In this document: in pieces, positions 8,621 to 16,176 of the stretch
Numbering within the stretch: the stretch's first letter is position 1
Layout: every line of letters begins with the position of its first letter
DNA from: an uncultured Acidimicrobiales bacterium
GTDB lineage: Bacteria; Actinomycetota; Acidimicrobiia; Acidimicrobiales; SZUA-35
Length of the DNA stretch: 64,000 nucleotides
Direction: 5' to 3'
Assembly (NCBI GenBank): GCA_937922785.1
Contig: CALAJQ010000003.1
Coordinates: 62,001 to 126,000, forward strand
Notes under the pieces: model-generated
What the model was told of the DNA's origin: nothing
What the model saw: only the letters and a program-made list of their open reading frames with translations
Databases searched by the model: none
Program-made: the position numbers and the translations under genes

Positions 8621-9613
8621 CTAACCTGTCGGCTTTGGTACTGGAACCTGATCCAACGCTGCGGCCACGGCGGGAACCCGAGCATCAACTTGCTCTCCTT
8701 CAGCTGCCAAGCGATGAGCCAGCGCTGGGATGGCAAGGATCTTGATGTCGTCAGGAATCACGAAGGGCCGGCTATCCAGTACTGCCAAAACCCGGGCTAG
8801 CGACAACAGCGCTTGGGGGGCTCGGGCACTCAAGTGACCCTGACCTTTCAAAGCCTCACATAGGTCGAGGGTGTAGTCGAGCAAAGGCTCCGAGACTGTC
8901 ACCAGAGCCACGTGGGCCCGGAAGTTGATTAATGAAGAGGCGCTCATAACGGCAGTGAGGGCTTCACAGGCATCGGCGCCGCCTCCGCCTCGGAGCAGTT
9001 CCTTCTGAATCTGCCTGCTCGGCTTGCCAAGGGAAAGAACAAGGCCAAACCGATCAAGCTGAGCTGAGGTCAGAGAGAACGTGCCAGCCGAACCTGCAGG
9101 GTTCATGGTGGCAACAACGGTGAACGGGTCGGGAAGACCTCTGCTGACTCCGTCAACGGTTACGTGGCCTTCAGCCATAGCTTCAAGAAGAGCTGACTGA
9201 CTGCGAGGGGTGATGCGGTTTAGCTCATCCACCAGAACCACGTTTGAAAACAGTGGACCAGGTCGGAATGTCCACTCTTCAGTTCGCTGAGAATAGACGG
9301 TCACCCCGGTTAGGTCAGAAGGCAGGAGGTCAGGCGTTCCCTGTACCCGACCAAAAGTGCCGTCGATGGTCTTAGCCAGTGCCAACCCCAAAGTGGTCTT
9401 TCCGACACCAGGAAGGTCGTTCAGAAGAAGATGCTGACCACTCAGTAAGGCTGCGGTTGCCAGCCGAACCTGTGCGGGTTTTCCCAACAGCACTGAAGAC
9501 AGTGCAGCCTCAAAAGAGCGGGCCAGATCGGTCAGGCTGACGCTCGGACGCTGATCGGACTGGGCTGAAGGCTCGTGCTGAACAGCGTGCTCACGCTGAG
9601 TTGAGATGTTCAC
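8621..9613 (-). CDS. MoxR family AAA+ ATPase
   Basis: 330 residues. Walker A is NDLPGVGKTTLGLALAK and Walker B is NVVLVDELNRITPRSQSALLEAM. FTVVATMNPAGSAGTFSLTSAQLDRF covers sensor 1 and the arginine-finger region, and a C-terminal lid domain follows. MoxR ATPases act as chaperones, often maturing protein or metal complexes with a DUF58/VWA partner. Residues 1-30 (STQREHAVQHEPSAQSDQRP) are a low-complexity extension absent from most family members. It is the first gene of the MoxR module and lies about 40 bp downstream of the CcmI-like gene, so it may be read from the ccm operon. Confidence 0.92.
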   Translation of the reverse strand: MNISTQREHAVQHEPSAQSDQRPSVSLTDLARSFEAALSSVLLGKPAQVRLATAALLSGQHLLLNDLPGVGKTTLGLALAKTIDGTFGRVQGTPDLLPSDLTGVTVYSQRTEEWTFRPGPLFSNVVLVDELNRITPRSQSALLEAMAEGHVTVDGVSRGLPDPFTVVATMNPAGSAGTFSLTSAQLDRFGLVLSLGKPSRQIQKELLRGGGGADACEALTAVMSASSLINFRAHVALVTVSEPLLDYTLDLCEALKGQGHLSARAPQALLSLARVLAVLDSRPFVIPDDIKILAIPALAHRLAAEGEQVDARVPAVAAALDQVPVPKPTG

Positions 9614-9652
9614 TCTGTGCCATTCGGCCTATGCCGGTCGGTTCTTAGCGTT

Positions 9653-10399
9653 TCAGCAGGCTAAACGGTCCCTTAGCGGCTGAGTCAGCTCGTCAATAAA
9701 AGGCGGCGGGTTGACCGAATCAAGGATTGCTAGTTCCTCACACGCCCGCTGAAATTCCCCTTCGGCCTCAAACACCACGGATCGAAACGCTCGGACATCA
9801 GGAAACTCTGGATCAATAGCGATGGCTCGCTCAAAATGAGCCTTGGCTTGAGGCAGAAGAATTTCAGCCGCCTCGGTGTCGCCACCTTGCTGGGCACTAC
9901 CCACTACCAGCACTAACGCCCACCCTCGGTAGGTGTGGGCCTCAACGTTGTCGGGATCAACGTCAAGCACATCCTGGTAGCACTCAAGTGACTCTTGAAC
10001 CCTGTTCGGCCCCAGATTCTGACAAACCAGCACCTGTTCCCGGGGCGTTCGGTTGATTCCACCTGTCAATTCGTCACCGAGACCTCGTTCGCCAGTGGCC
10101 TGAGCCAGGACGTACCCCGCTACGACGGCAAAGGTGGCCAGACCTATAAACCAGACCAGCTTTTGACTGCCAGAACGTTCGACGGTCTCTGACTTTTTCG
10201 GTTTGGATCCCTCTTCAAGCGACTTAATCTCGCGAATCACCTTCGCGGCCCGGGCGGTGTAGGCATTCTTCAACTCGTCGAAGTCATCCGGGTCGATATC
10301 TCCCGCTTCGTTCTCCGCGTCGAGGTCTCTCAAGCTGACCAACAAGAAGTCGTGTTCAGACCTCAGCGTGGACAATTTGTCCGATTCAGTCGAGCTCAT
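9653..10399 (-). CDS. CcmI-like TPR membrane protein of cytochrome c maturation
   Basis: 248 residues. The N-terminus (LRSEHDFLLVSLRDLDAENEAGDIDPDDFDELK) resembles CcmI. It is followed by a basic stretch, one membrane helix (LVWFIGLATFAVVAGYVLA) and a periplasm-side region with about two tetratricopeptide repeats (VQESLECYQDVLDVDPDNVEAHTYRGWAL; AKAHFERAIAIDPEFPDVRAFR). CcmI holds apocytochrome c for heme ligation. This one is shorter than proteobacterial CcmI. It overlaps the ccmH stop by 4 bp (ATGA), which supports the assignment by context. Confidence 0.75.
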   Translation of the reverse strand: MSSTESDKLSTLRSEHDFLLVSLRDLDAENEAGDIDPDDFDELKNAYTARAAKVIREIKSLEEGSKPKKSETVERSGSQKLVWFIGLATFAVVAGYVLAQATGERGLGDELTGGINRTPREQVLVCQNLGPNRVQESLECYQDVLDVDPDNVEAHTYRGWALVLVVGSAQQGGDTEAAEILLPQAKAHFERAIAIDPEFPDVRAFRSVVFEAEGEFQRACEELAILDSVNPPPFIDELTQPLRDRLAC

Positions 10400-10878
10400 G
10401 ACTCACTGGGGCTGCGCGCCTGTTGGGCCTCGGCCACGAGGTCAAAGTCTTCTGAGGTTGCGGTGGCCGCCTTGATCTTGCCTCGCCGGGCCGCCTCAGC
10501 GATGCCCACCATGCCAAATACCAAGACTGCCACTGGCAGGATCCAGACCAATACGGCCGCACCATCAGAAGGTGGAGTCATCAGCACAGAGGTTCCGTAT
10601 GCATCAATAAGTTCGTCGCGGATCTCAGTATCGGTAGATCCTTTGTTGACCTCGGCGGCAATGAAACCTCGGATAGTGGTGGCGACGGCTGCATTTGATT
10701 CCGACACCGACTGTCCGTCACACACCGGACAGGCGAACCGCTCGCTTAGGTATTGAACCCGATCACCGTCGCTGAGTGTTTTGTTACCCGAGAAGCTTGC
10801 GATGGCCAGCATCGCCGTGGCGGCCACCAGGACCAGAAGCCACTGCCAGCTTGTTGGCTTGAAGCGGTTTGTGCTCAT
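10396..10878 (-). CDS. ccmH: Cytochrome c maturation protein CcmH
   Basis: 160 residues with an N-terminal membrane helix (WQWLLVLVAATAMLAIASF). The CcmH redox motif is FACPVCDGQSVSESNA, with cysteines at 50 and 53, corresponding to LRCxxCQxxSIxxSNA in characterised CcmH. A second helix (AVLVWILPVAVLVFGMVGIAEAA) lies near residue 120. CcmH reduces the CxxCH disulfide of apocytochrome c before heme attachment. The usual Arg before the first Cys is Ala here. Both ends overlap neighbours by 4 bp, so expression is translationally coupled. Confidence 0.9.
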   Translation of the reverse strand: MSTNRFKPTSWQWLLVLVAATAMLAIASFSGNKTLSDGDRVQYLSERFACPVCDGQSVSESNAAVATTIRGFIAAEVNKGSTDTEIRDELIDAYGTSVLMTPPSDGAAVLVWILPVAVLVFGMVGIAEAARRGKIKAATATSEDFDLVAEAQQARSPSES

Positions 10879-11381
10879 GATCCCTCAATGATTTCGATGA
10901 TCTCGTCCGCTTCCAAACCACCAATGGCGTGTTGGAGCACTAAGCCCGAGGGCGATACCAAGAAACTCTCGGGAATCAGCGCTATTTGGAACTTCACAGC
11001 GGCCGAAGGATCTTGCAACACAGGCCAAGTCCCACCGCGCTCGGCAAAGAACTCTTCGACCCGATCGGCGTCATCGTCAAATACGACTGAGACAACGTCC
11101 AGCCCATTTTCCTCACCCCAAGCTTCGAGTTCAACCAGCTCGGGGTGTTCTCTCACACAGCCAACACACCAAGTGGCAAAGAAGTTGACGAGTACCCAGT
11201 TCCCGCGACTGTTGTCGACGTTGTAGTCCTCACCGTCGAGAGTCTGACCGGCAAGTTCCGGTACCCGCCGGCCGAGCAGCCGGCTTCGTTCAGGTTCAAG
11301 ATCTGCGCCGGAGAATATGAAAAGGGCAACTAGTCCGATGAGGAATGCGCCCACAACCGCCGCTGTTCGTCGAGCCGTCAT
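10875..11381 (-). CDS. ccmG: Thioredoxin-like cytochrome c biogenesis protein CcmG/DsbE
   Basis: 168 residues with an N-terminal signal anchor (VVGAFLIGLVALFIFSGA). The thioredoxin-fold domain has the active site NFFATWCVGCVREHPE, with cysteines at 72 and 75, and a later cis-proline in LIPESFLVSPSG. CcmG passes reducing equivalents to CcmH and apocytochrome c. The ATG at 11381 is preferred over an upstream in-frame start at 11483 because it overlaps the ccmF stop as ATGA, like the other junctions in this operon. Confidence 0.9.
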   Translation of the reverse strand: MTARRTAAVVGAFLIGLVALFIFSGADLEPERSRLLGRRVPELAGQTLDGEDYNVDNSRGNWVLVNFFATWCVGCVREHPELVELEAWGEENGLDVVSVVFDDDADRVEEFFAERGGTWPVLQDPSAAVKFQIALIPESFLVSPSGLVLQHAIGGLEADEIIEIIEGS

Positions 11382-13312
11382 GCGGTTTGTTCTTCCAGCT
11401 TGGCAGCTGTGCGCCGAGGTTTGTCCGGGAAGACAGCCAATAGCGTGCCAAGCCCCATCAGAATGCCTCCGGCCCAGATCCATGAGATGAGCGGTCGGAC
11501 CACAACACGAAGACGGATTGGATCATCGGTTTGTTCACCAATGCTGTCGAGCACAAGGAAGAGGTCTTCACTGAACCCCGGGCGGACTGACGGCGTGGGC
11601 ACGATCATGCCTTGTGAGAACCTAGTGATTGCCGGGGTGTAGATGTCGTCTCCGTCGATTTCGATATTGGCAAAAACCTTTTCCCGAATCTCGTTTTGAT
11701 TGCCGTCAAGACCAAGGTGGGTAAATTCGTGGTCCGCCACGGTCATGGACTGGCCGACTTCCAGAGTTGCGACACGATCGGTCTTGTAGCTTTCGCTGGC
11801 GGCGATGCCAACCGCCAGGATGATCACACCGATGTGCACCACCATGCCGCCGTTGGCCCTACCCACAAAACCACGCCAACCGTTGCGCCTTGAGGCCAGC
11901 CGCAGCTGACGAACTGCGGCTCCGCCAGCAAAGCCGCCAAGGCCAAAGGTCAATACCGGATAAAATCCTCGAGCCCCAAGGGCGATCGACAGCCCCATTG
12001 CCGCCACGCCGGCAACTGCGGGCCAGAAGAGCCGCTGGGAAAGCAGTTCGCCTGACGCTTTTCGCCACGGAAGAACCGGCGCAGACGCCATTAGGAACAG
12101 CATCACTAGAGCAATCGGCCGAGCCAACGAATCAAAGTACGGACGACCGATGGTTAGGCGGGTCCCGTCATAAGCCTCTGCAACTAGCGGGAACACAGTT
12201 CCGAGAAGGACCACCAGAGCTAGCGCTCCGAACAGAACGTTGTTGGCGAGGAACGACGCCTCACGTGAAGCAAACGAGTCAATTGCCCCCGGTGAACGCA
12301 GCTTGTCGCCCCGCCAGCCGATCAAAATGACACTGCCGCCCGCCACCACAGTGAAGAAGACCAATAGCCATGGCCCAACAGCGCCATCGGCAAACGCATG
12401 TACCGACTCCACTACCCCACTTCTGGTTAAGAACGTGCCCAAGATGGTCAGGCAAAACGTTGCGCAAACCAACGATAGGTTCCACACCCGCAGCATTGAA
12501 CGACGTTCTTGCACCATTACTGAGTGAAGGAAGGCAGTGCCGGTTAGCCACGGCAGCAGCGAAGCGTTCTCCACCGGGTCCCAAGCCCAATAGCCGCCCC
12601 AGCCGAGGACTTCGTAGCTCCACCAGGCGCCCAGCACGATTCCGAACGTCAGAAAGCCCCAGGCAATCACCGACCAGCGCCGAGTCTCAACTAGCCAGCC
12701 CTCGCCGACCCGGCCGGTTATCAGCGCGGCGATTGCGAACGCAAAGGGCACCGAAAACCCGACGTAACCCATATAAAGCATGGGCGGATGGAAGGCCACA
12801 AGTATGTGGTTCTGAAGAAGCGGATTAGGTCCGGGTCCTTCAAATCCAAACGGCACGTCGACCTGGATGAAAGGGTTGGCCGGCCCAGTCAACAAAGCGA
12901 AGAAGAAGGCGCTAATCCCAAGAAGAACCACGAGCGCCCACCCAAGCAGCTCGTCGTTACCACGTTTGGAGAACTTCACAACCACTGCCCAGATGTAGCA
13001 GGCCAAGATCATCGTCCACAGAAGAATGGAACCTTCCAAAGCGCTCCACAGCGCAGCGAAGTTGTAGATCGCCGGCGTGAACTCCGAACCCACTCGTTGT
13101 ACGTAGCTGACCGTGAAATCACGTTGGAAGAGGGCGATCTCCATCACCGCAAAGCCGCCGATGCCGGCCACAAGCACGAGGCCGGCCATCTGCCGCACCA
13201 CCGCCAAACGGGCCAGCTTCTTCGTGATAAGGGCGTGAGCGCCGCCTAACGCACCGAGCACCGAGGCCGTGAGGCCCATGGTGACAAAGGCGAGCCCGAT
13301 TATGGAATTCAA
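11378..13312 (-). CDS. ccmF: Cytochrome c heme lyase subunit CcmF
   Basis: A 644-residue polytopic membrane protein, the usual length for CcmF. The tryptophan-rich heme-binding WWD motif is WGGYWAWDPVENASLLPWL. Conserved histidines occur in HPPMLYMGY and in TAFLHSVMVQERR. About 14-15 membrane helices are apparent, and a soluble loop lies near the C-terminus (about 500-600). CcmF ligates heme from holo-CcmE onto apocytochrome c. It sits between ccmE and ccmG, with 4-bp overlaps on both sides. Confidence 0.95.
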   Translation of the reverse strand: MNSIIGLAFVTMGLTASVLGALGGAHALITKKLARLAVVRQMAGLVLVAGIGGFAVMEIALFQRDFTVSYVQRVGSEFTPAIYNFAALWSALEGSILLWTMILACYIWAVVVKFSKRGNDELLGWALVVLLGISAFFFALLTGPANPFIQVDVPFGFEGPGPNPLLQNHILVAFHPPMLYMGYVGFSVPFAFAIAALITGRVGEGWLVETRRWSVIAWGFLTFGIVLGAWWSYEVLGWGGYWAWDPVENASLLPWLTGTAFLHSVMVQERRSMLRVWNLSLVCATFCLTILGTFLTRSGVVESVHAFADGAVGPWLLVFFTVVAGGSVILIGWRGDKLRSPGAIDSFASREASFLANNVLFGALALVVLLGTVFPLVAEAYDGTRLTIGRPYFDSLARPIALVMLFLMASAPVLPWRKASGELLSQRLFWPAVAGVAAMGLSIALGARGFYPVLTFGLGGFAGGAAVRQLRLASRRNGWRGFVGRANGGMVVHIGVIILAVGIAASESYKTDRVATLEVGQSMTVADHEFTHLGLDGNQNEIREKVFANIEIDGDDIYTPAITRFSQGMIVPTPSVRPGFSEDLFLVLDSIGEQTDDPIRLRVVVRPLISWIWAGGILMGLGTLLAVFPDKPRRTAAKLEEQTA

Positions 13313-13746
13313 ACGCCTACGCCGTCTCGGTCTTCGTTGTCGGCTACGTAGTTCTCCGAATGCTTCACCAAGATCTGGGTGCTTTGAAATATGTCACCGA
13401 TGAAACGCCCTTCAACAATTACTGATTGACCAAAGGCAAACAGATCTGTTGGCTCTTCTCCCACATGACGCACTGTCTGGGTAGTGCCTTCCCATCCGAC
13501 CGTGAACTCGATGATGCCGCTGGAGTTCGTTTCGGGCTCGCTAACGACCGTGCCCTGCATGCGGAACGTATCGTCGGCAAGGTCAACCTTTTGTTCTTGT
13601 GCTTCGTCAACATTTAGGTAGAACACAGCGGCATCACCCAATGCTTGAGTGACAACAAAAGCTCCAGCTGCCAAGAAGATGCCGCAAATGATCCAGTTCC
13701 GATATGACCGCTTTTGTTCTGGAAGCTCTCGGGGAGTCAGGTTCAT
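13309..13746 (-). CDS. ccmE: Heme chaperone CcmE
   Basis: 145 residues with one N-terminal membrane anchor (WIICGIFLAAGAFVVTQAL) and an OB-fold domain. The heme-attachment motif is LVKHSENYV, with His129 and Tyr133, so this is the classical histidine-type CcmE rather than the cysteine variant (CxxxY) known elsewhere. CcmE receives heme from CcmABCD and delivers it to CcmF. Upstream in-frame starts at 13833 and 13773 lie within ccmD; the ATG at 13746, just past the ccmD stop, is chosen. Confidence 0.92.
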   Translation of the reverse strand: MNLTPRELPEQKRSYRNWIICGIFLAAGAFVVTQALGDAAVFYLNVDEAQEQKVDLADDTFRMQGTVVSEPETNSSGIIEFTVGWEGTTQTVRHVGEEPTDLFAFGQSVIVEGRFIGDIFQSTQILVKHSENYVADNEDRDGVGV

Positions 13747-13747
13747 G

Positions 13748-13909
13748 TCAGTCAAGGAATCGCCTTTCGTCATCGGGAAGCTCAGCTGAGAGTTTTCGCC
13801 CACGGCGCACAACCCAAACTGCGTAGATCCCAATCAACCCGAACGTGATTGCGTAACCCGGCACGACATACTGCCAGCCGTCTTCGAGGCCTAAGACCAC
13901 GGCATCCAT
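13748..13909 (-). CDS. ccmD: Heme exporter protein CcmD
   Basis: A 53-residue ORF that is easily missed. Its ATG overlaps the ccmC stop (TGATG), and its stop lies 1 bp before the chosen ccmE start. It begins MDAVVLGLEDGWQYVVPGYA. One membrane helix (YAITFGLIGIYAVWVV) is followed by a basic stretch (RRGRKLS) and an acidic tail. Size, single-helix topology, charge pattern and position between ccmC and ccmE all fit CcmD, which helps release holo-CcmE from the CcmABC complex. Confidence 0.88.
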   Translation of the reverse strand: MDAVVLGLEDGWQYVVPGYAITFGLIGIYAVWVVRRGRKLSAELPDDERRFLD

Positions 13910-14691
13910 CAGGACCTACCTTCAGACTGACGTTCGACGATCGCCGCCGCCAGCGATTGTTCAGCTTTGCGTTCTTCCATCCAAGCGACCCGGAAGCGGT
14001 GAACCAATAACCAAGCGCCGATAGCGATCATTGCCAGCATTCCTAGGAAGAAGCTGAAGAGCATTGAACCGTCTAGCTGAGTGTCAACGGGGTCAAGCGT
14101 TGTGCCTTGATGCAGACTGCGCCACCATTGCACCGAGTAGCGCACGATTATCAAGTTGGCGAAACTAATGATGCCCAGAATGGCGGCGCGCTGGCGGCGA
14201 ACGTGTGGTGGCAGTTCCAGCTTCCTAACGGCCAGGTAGCCGACGTAAAGCAAGAAACTCACCGCAGTGGAGGTAAGTCTCGGGTCCCACTTCCAGTAGA
14301 CGCCCCAAGTCGGGCGCCCCCAGAGCATTCCGGTGATCAGAGTGATGGCACAGAAGATCACACCAATCTCCGCTGCTGCTCCCGCCATTAGATCCCAGAA
14401 GATGCTTTTCTTGCGAAGGTAGATGATCGAGCCAACAAGGGTTATGGAGAACGCCAGGTAAAGCGAGACAATCGCGGAGGGCACATGAATGTAGAAAAGC
14501 CGAACTGACTCGCCCTGGATGACCTCTGGGGGCGAAATCACCAAGGCGAATACCAACAACGCGCTGGTGAGCACAAAGGCAGCTACCCCAAAAACCCTGG
14601 TCAGCTTGGACGCGGTCCCAAAGGCATCACGCGGAGCTTTTGACTTGGCCGATTTTGCGTCTTCGGATTGAGTAGTGGTCACGCGGGTCAC
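13909..14691 (-). CDS. ccmC: Heme transporter subunit CcmC
   Basis: About 260 residues from a GTG start whose GTGA overlaps the ccmB stop. An upstream ATG at 14778 would force a 90-bp overlap with ccmB and is rejected. Six membrane helices are visible. The WWD-type motif is WGRPTWGVYWKWDPRLTSTAVSFLLYVGYL, and histidines in FYIHVPSA and SVQWWRSLHQG fit the heme-ligand positions. CcmC loads heme onto CcmE. The N-terminal 25 residues are polar, with several Lys and Ser, and precede the first helix. Confidence 0.92.
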   Translation of the reverse strand: MTRVTTTQSEDAKSAKSKAPRDAFGTASKLTRVFGVAAFVLTSALLVFALVISPPEVIQGESVRLFYIHVPSAIVSLYLAFSITLVGSIIYLRKKSIFWDLMAGAAAEIGVIFCAITLITGMLWGRPTWGVYWKWDPRLTSTAVSFLLYVGYLAVRKLELPPHVRRQRAAILGIISFANLIIVRYSVQWWRSLHQGTTLDPVDTQLDGSMLFSFFLGMLAMIAIGAWLLVHRFRVAWMEERKAEQSLAAAIVERQSEGRS

Positions 14692-15383
14692 GATTCTTCG
14701 AGGAAAGAGCCGAAGGCGACTATGCCAATGGCGATGTAAAGCAGAGCGAAAGCCCCTAGCAAACCAGCCCAAGGCCACCCGTCGCTAACCGGACCAAATA
14801 ACGCAGCCTCGGTGGCTTGGGTAGCCCCAAGTAGAACCGGGGCAAGAACTGGCAGAACTAGCAAAGGAACCAAGGTTTCCCGAACCCTTTGACCTGCTGC
14901 CAACGTCGCATAAAGCGTACCGGCGCAACCGATCGCAACAGTCGCCCCGACAATTGTCACAGCCAACAATCCAACGTTCGCCAGCGAAACTCCGAACAAC
15001 AAGATGGCGCCAACGCCGACGATGACTTCAAGCACCGCCAATTGCACGATCACCGCCGCTGCTTTGCCAAGAAAGATGCCTGCAGGATCAAGCCCACCTA
15101 GACGAAGCCCATCGAGGTTTCCGTCGGCCGCCTCGATCGAAAAAGAACGACCTAAACCAAGCAGCGCCGCAAACAGCACCGTGATCCAGAAAAGCCCCGG
15201 CGAGACCTGCTCCAGAACCGATCTTCGTGGCACCTCGCCAAGAACTTGGCGATCGGGTGAAATGCCGAATCCAAACAACAACAGAACCATTAGGCCAAAC
15301 GGCAGTACCTGGGTTAGCAACACCCGACTGGATGCCTCGATACGAAGGTCCTTTGCTGCAATCAACCGGGCGTCGCTAAGCAT
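14688..15383 (-). CDS. ccmB: Heme exporter subunit CcmB
   Basis: A 231-residue membrane protein with six predicted helices (for example LLTQVLPFGLMVLLLFGFGI and VLEVIVGVGAILLFGVSL). It contains the CcmB-type soluble patch FSIEAADGNLDGLRLGGLDPAGIFLGKA and the helix LLVLPVLAPVLLGATQAT. CcmB is the permease partner of CcmA in releasing holo-CcmE. It overlaps ccmA by 8 bp at its start and ccmC by 4 bp at its end. Confidence 0.92.
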   Translation of the reverse strand: MLSDARLIAAKDLRIEASSRVLLTQVLPFGLMVLLLFGFGISPDRQVLGEVPRRSVLEQVSPGLFWITVLFAALLGLGRSFSIEAADGNLDGLRLGGLDPAGIFLGKAAAVIVQLAVLEVIVGVGAILLFGVSLANVGLLAVTIVGATVAIGCAGTLYATLAAGQRVRETLVPLLVLPVLAPVLLGATQATEAALFGPVSDGWPWAGLLGAFALLYIAIGIVAFGSFLEES

Positions 15384-16116
15384 CTGCGTCCTTTACAACA
15401 GTGCCCTTTACAACAGCGTCTTCTACAACAGTGCCCTCAACAACGCGACCGCCAACAACATCGATTCTTCTGGTGGCCACAGACGTGGCCCAGTCCAGAT
15501 CATGGCTTGCAATCAAGATAGTTGCGCCTGCATCCTTGGCCTCAAGGACAAGACCGTTAACGAGCTCTCTGCCGTCTTTGTCCAGGCCTGCGTGAGGCTC
15601 ATCCAGAAGCCACAGACTGGGACGGCGACACAACAACACAGCCAGCGCCGTTCTACGCCGCTGACCTGCAGAAAGGGCTGAGACCTTTACCGTTTGCAGG
15701 CGCCCGGCCAGGCCAGTTCTGTCTAAGGCAGGAACGACGGTTTCGCTTTCGGCTTTGCTAGCAGCAGCCCAAAACTGAACGTTTTGTTCAACAGTAAGGT
15801 CGTCGTAAAGCGCGGTGGAGTGGCCCATCAAACCCACGCTGCGCCTCACCCTTCGGCGACCGTTTGCCGAGCCCACGTCTTGACCTAAAACCATCGCCGT
15901 TCCACTGGATGGTCCGATTAGGCCAGCACAAAGCCTCAGTAGTGTTGTTTTGCCAGCTCCGTTGGGACCTTGCAAAAGGGCAACGTCGTTGTGATGCACG
16001 TCCAAATCAACGCCGGCCAGCGCTGGGAAGGACCCAAGTAGGGCAACAGCTGAACGCAGCTGAACCGCAGGCCGGTTGGATCCGTCGGGGCGAGCCGATT
16101 TTGACGCCTCAGACAC
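15376..16116 (-). CDS. ccmA: Heme exporter ATP-binding protein CcmA
   Basis: A 246-residue ABC ATPase with Walker A GPNGAGKTTLLRLCAG, signature LSAGQRRRTALAVLL, Walker B LWLLDEPHAGLD and an H-loop in IASHDLDWA. It powers the CcmABCD step that frees holo-CcmE. It is the first gene of the minus-strand run that continues through ccmI, so the operon promoter should lie near 16117-16176, shared with the divergent sortase gene. The C-terminus ends in degenerate 5-residue repeats (VVEGT, VVEDA, VVKGT, VVKDA) that are not part of the ABC fold. Confidence 0.93.
   Translation of the reverse strand: MSEASKSARPDGSNRPAVQLRSAVALLGSFPALAGVDLDVHHNDVALLQGPNGAGKTTLLRLCAGLIGPSSGTAMVLGQDVGSANGRRRVRRSVGLMGHSTALYDDLTVEQNVQFWAAASKAESETVVPALDRTGLAGRLQTVKVSALSAGQRRRTALAVLLCRRPSLWLLDEPHAGLDKDGRELVNGLVLEAKDAGATILIASHDLDWATSVATRRIDVVGGRVVEGTVVEDAVVKGTVVKDADA
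15390..15464. repeat. 15-bp tandem repeat inside the 3' end of ccmA
   Basis: Four to five degenerate copies of a 15-bp unit (consensus CCTTTACAACAGTGC on the plus strand) lie in the last 75 bp of ccmA. They encode the repeated pentapeptide VV-[EK]-[GD]-[TA]. The pattern suggests slipped-strand expansion of the coding end. Confidence 0.7.
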
Positions 16117-16176
16117 AGCTCATAACCATACGGGTGAGGTAAAGAATTGGCTTGTCGGACCGATGATAAATGTGAC

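Noticed and set aside
14692-14778. Longer N-terminus for CcmC
   Set aside because: It lies wholly within ccmB and is Arg-rich shadow sequence. The GTGA overlap at 14691 matches the style of the operon.
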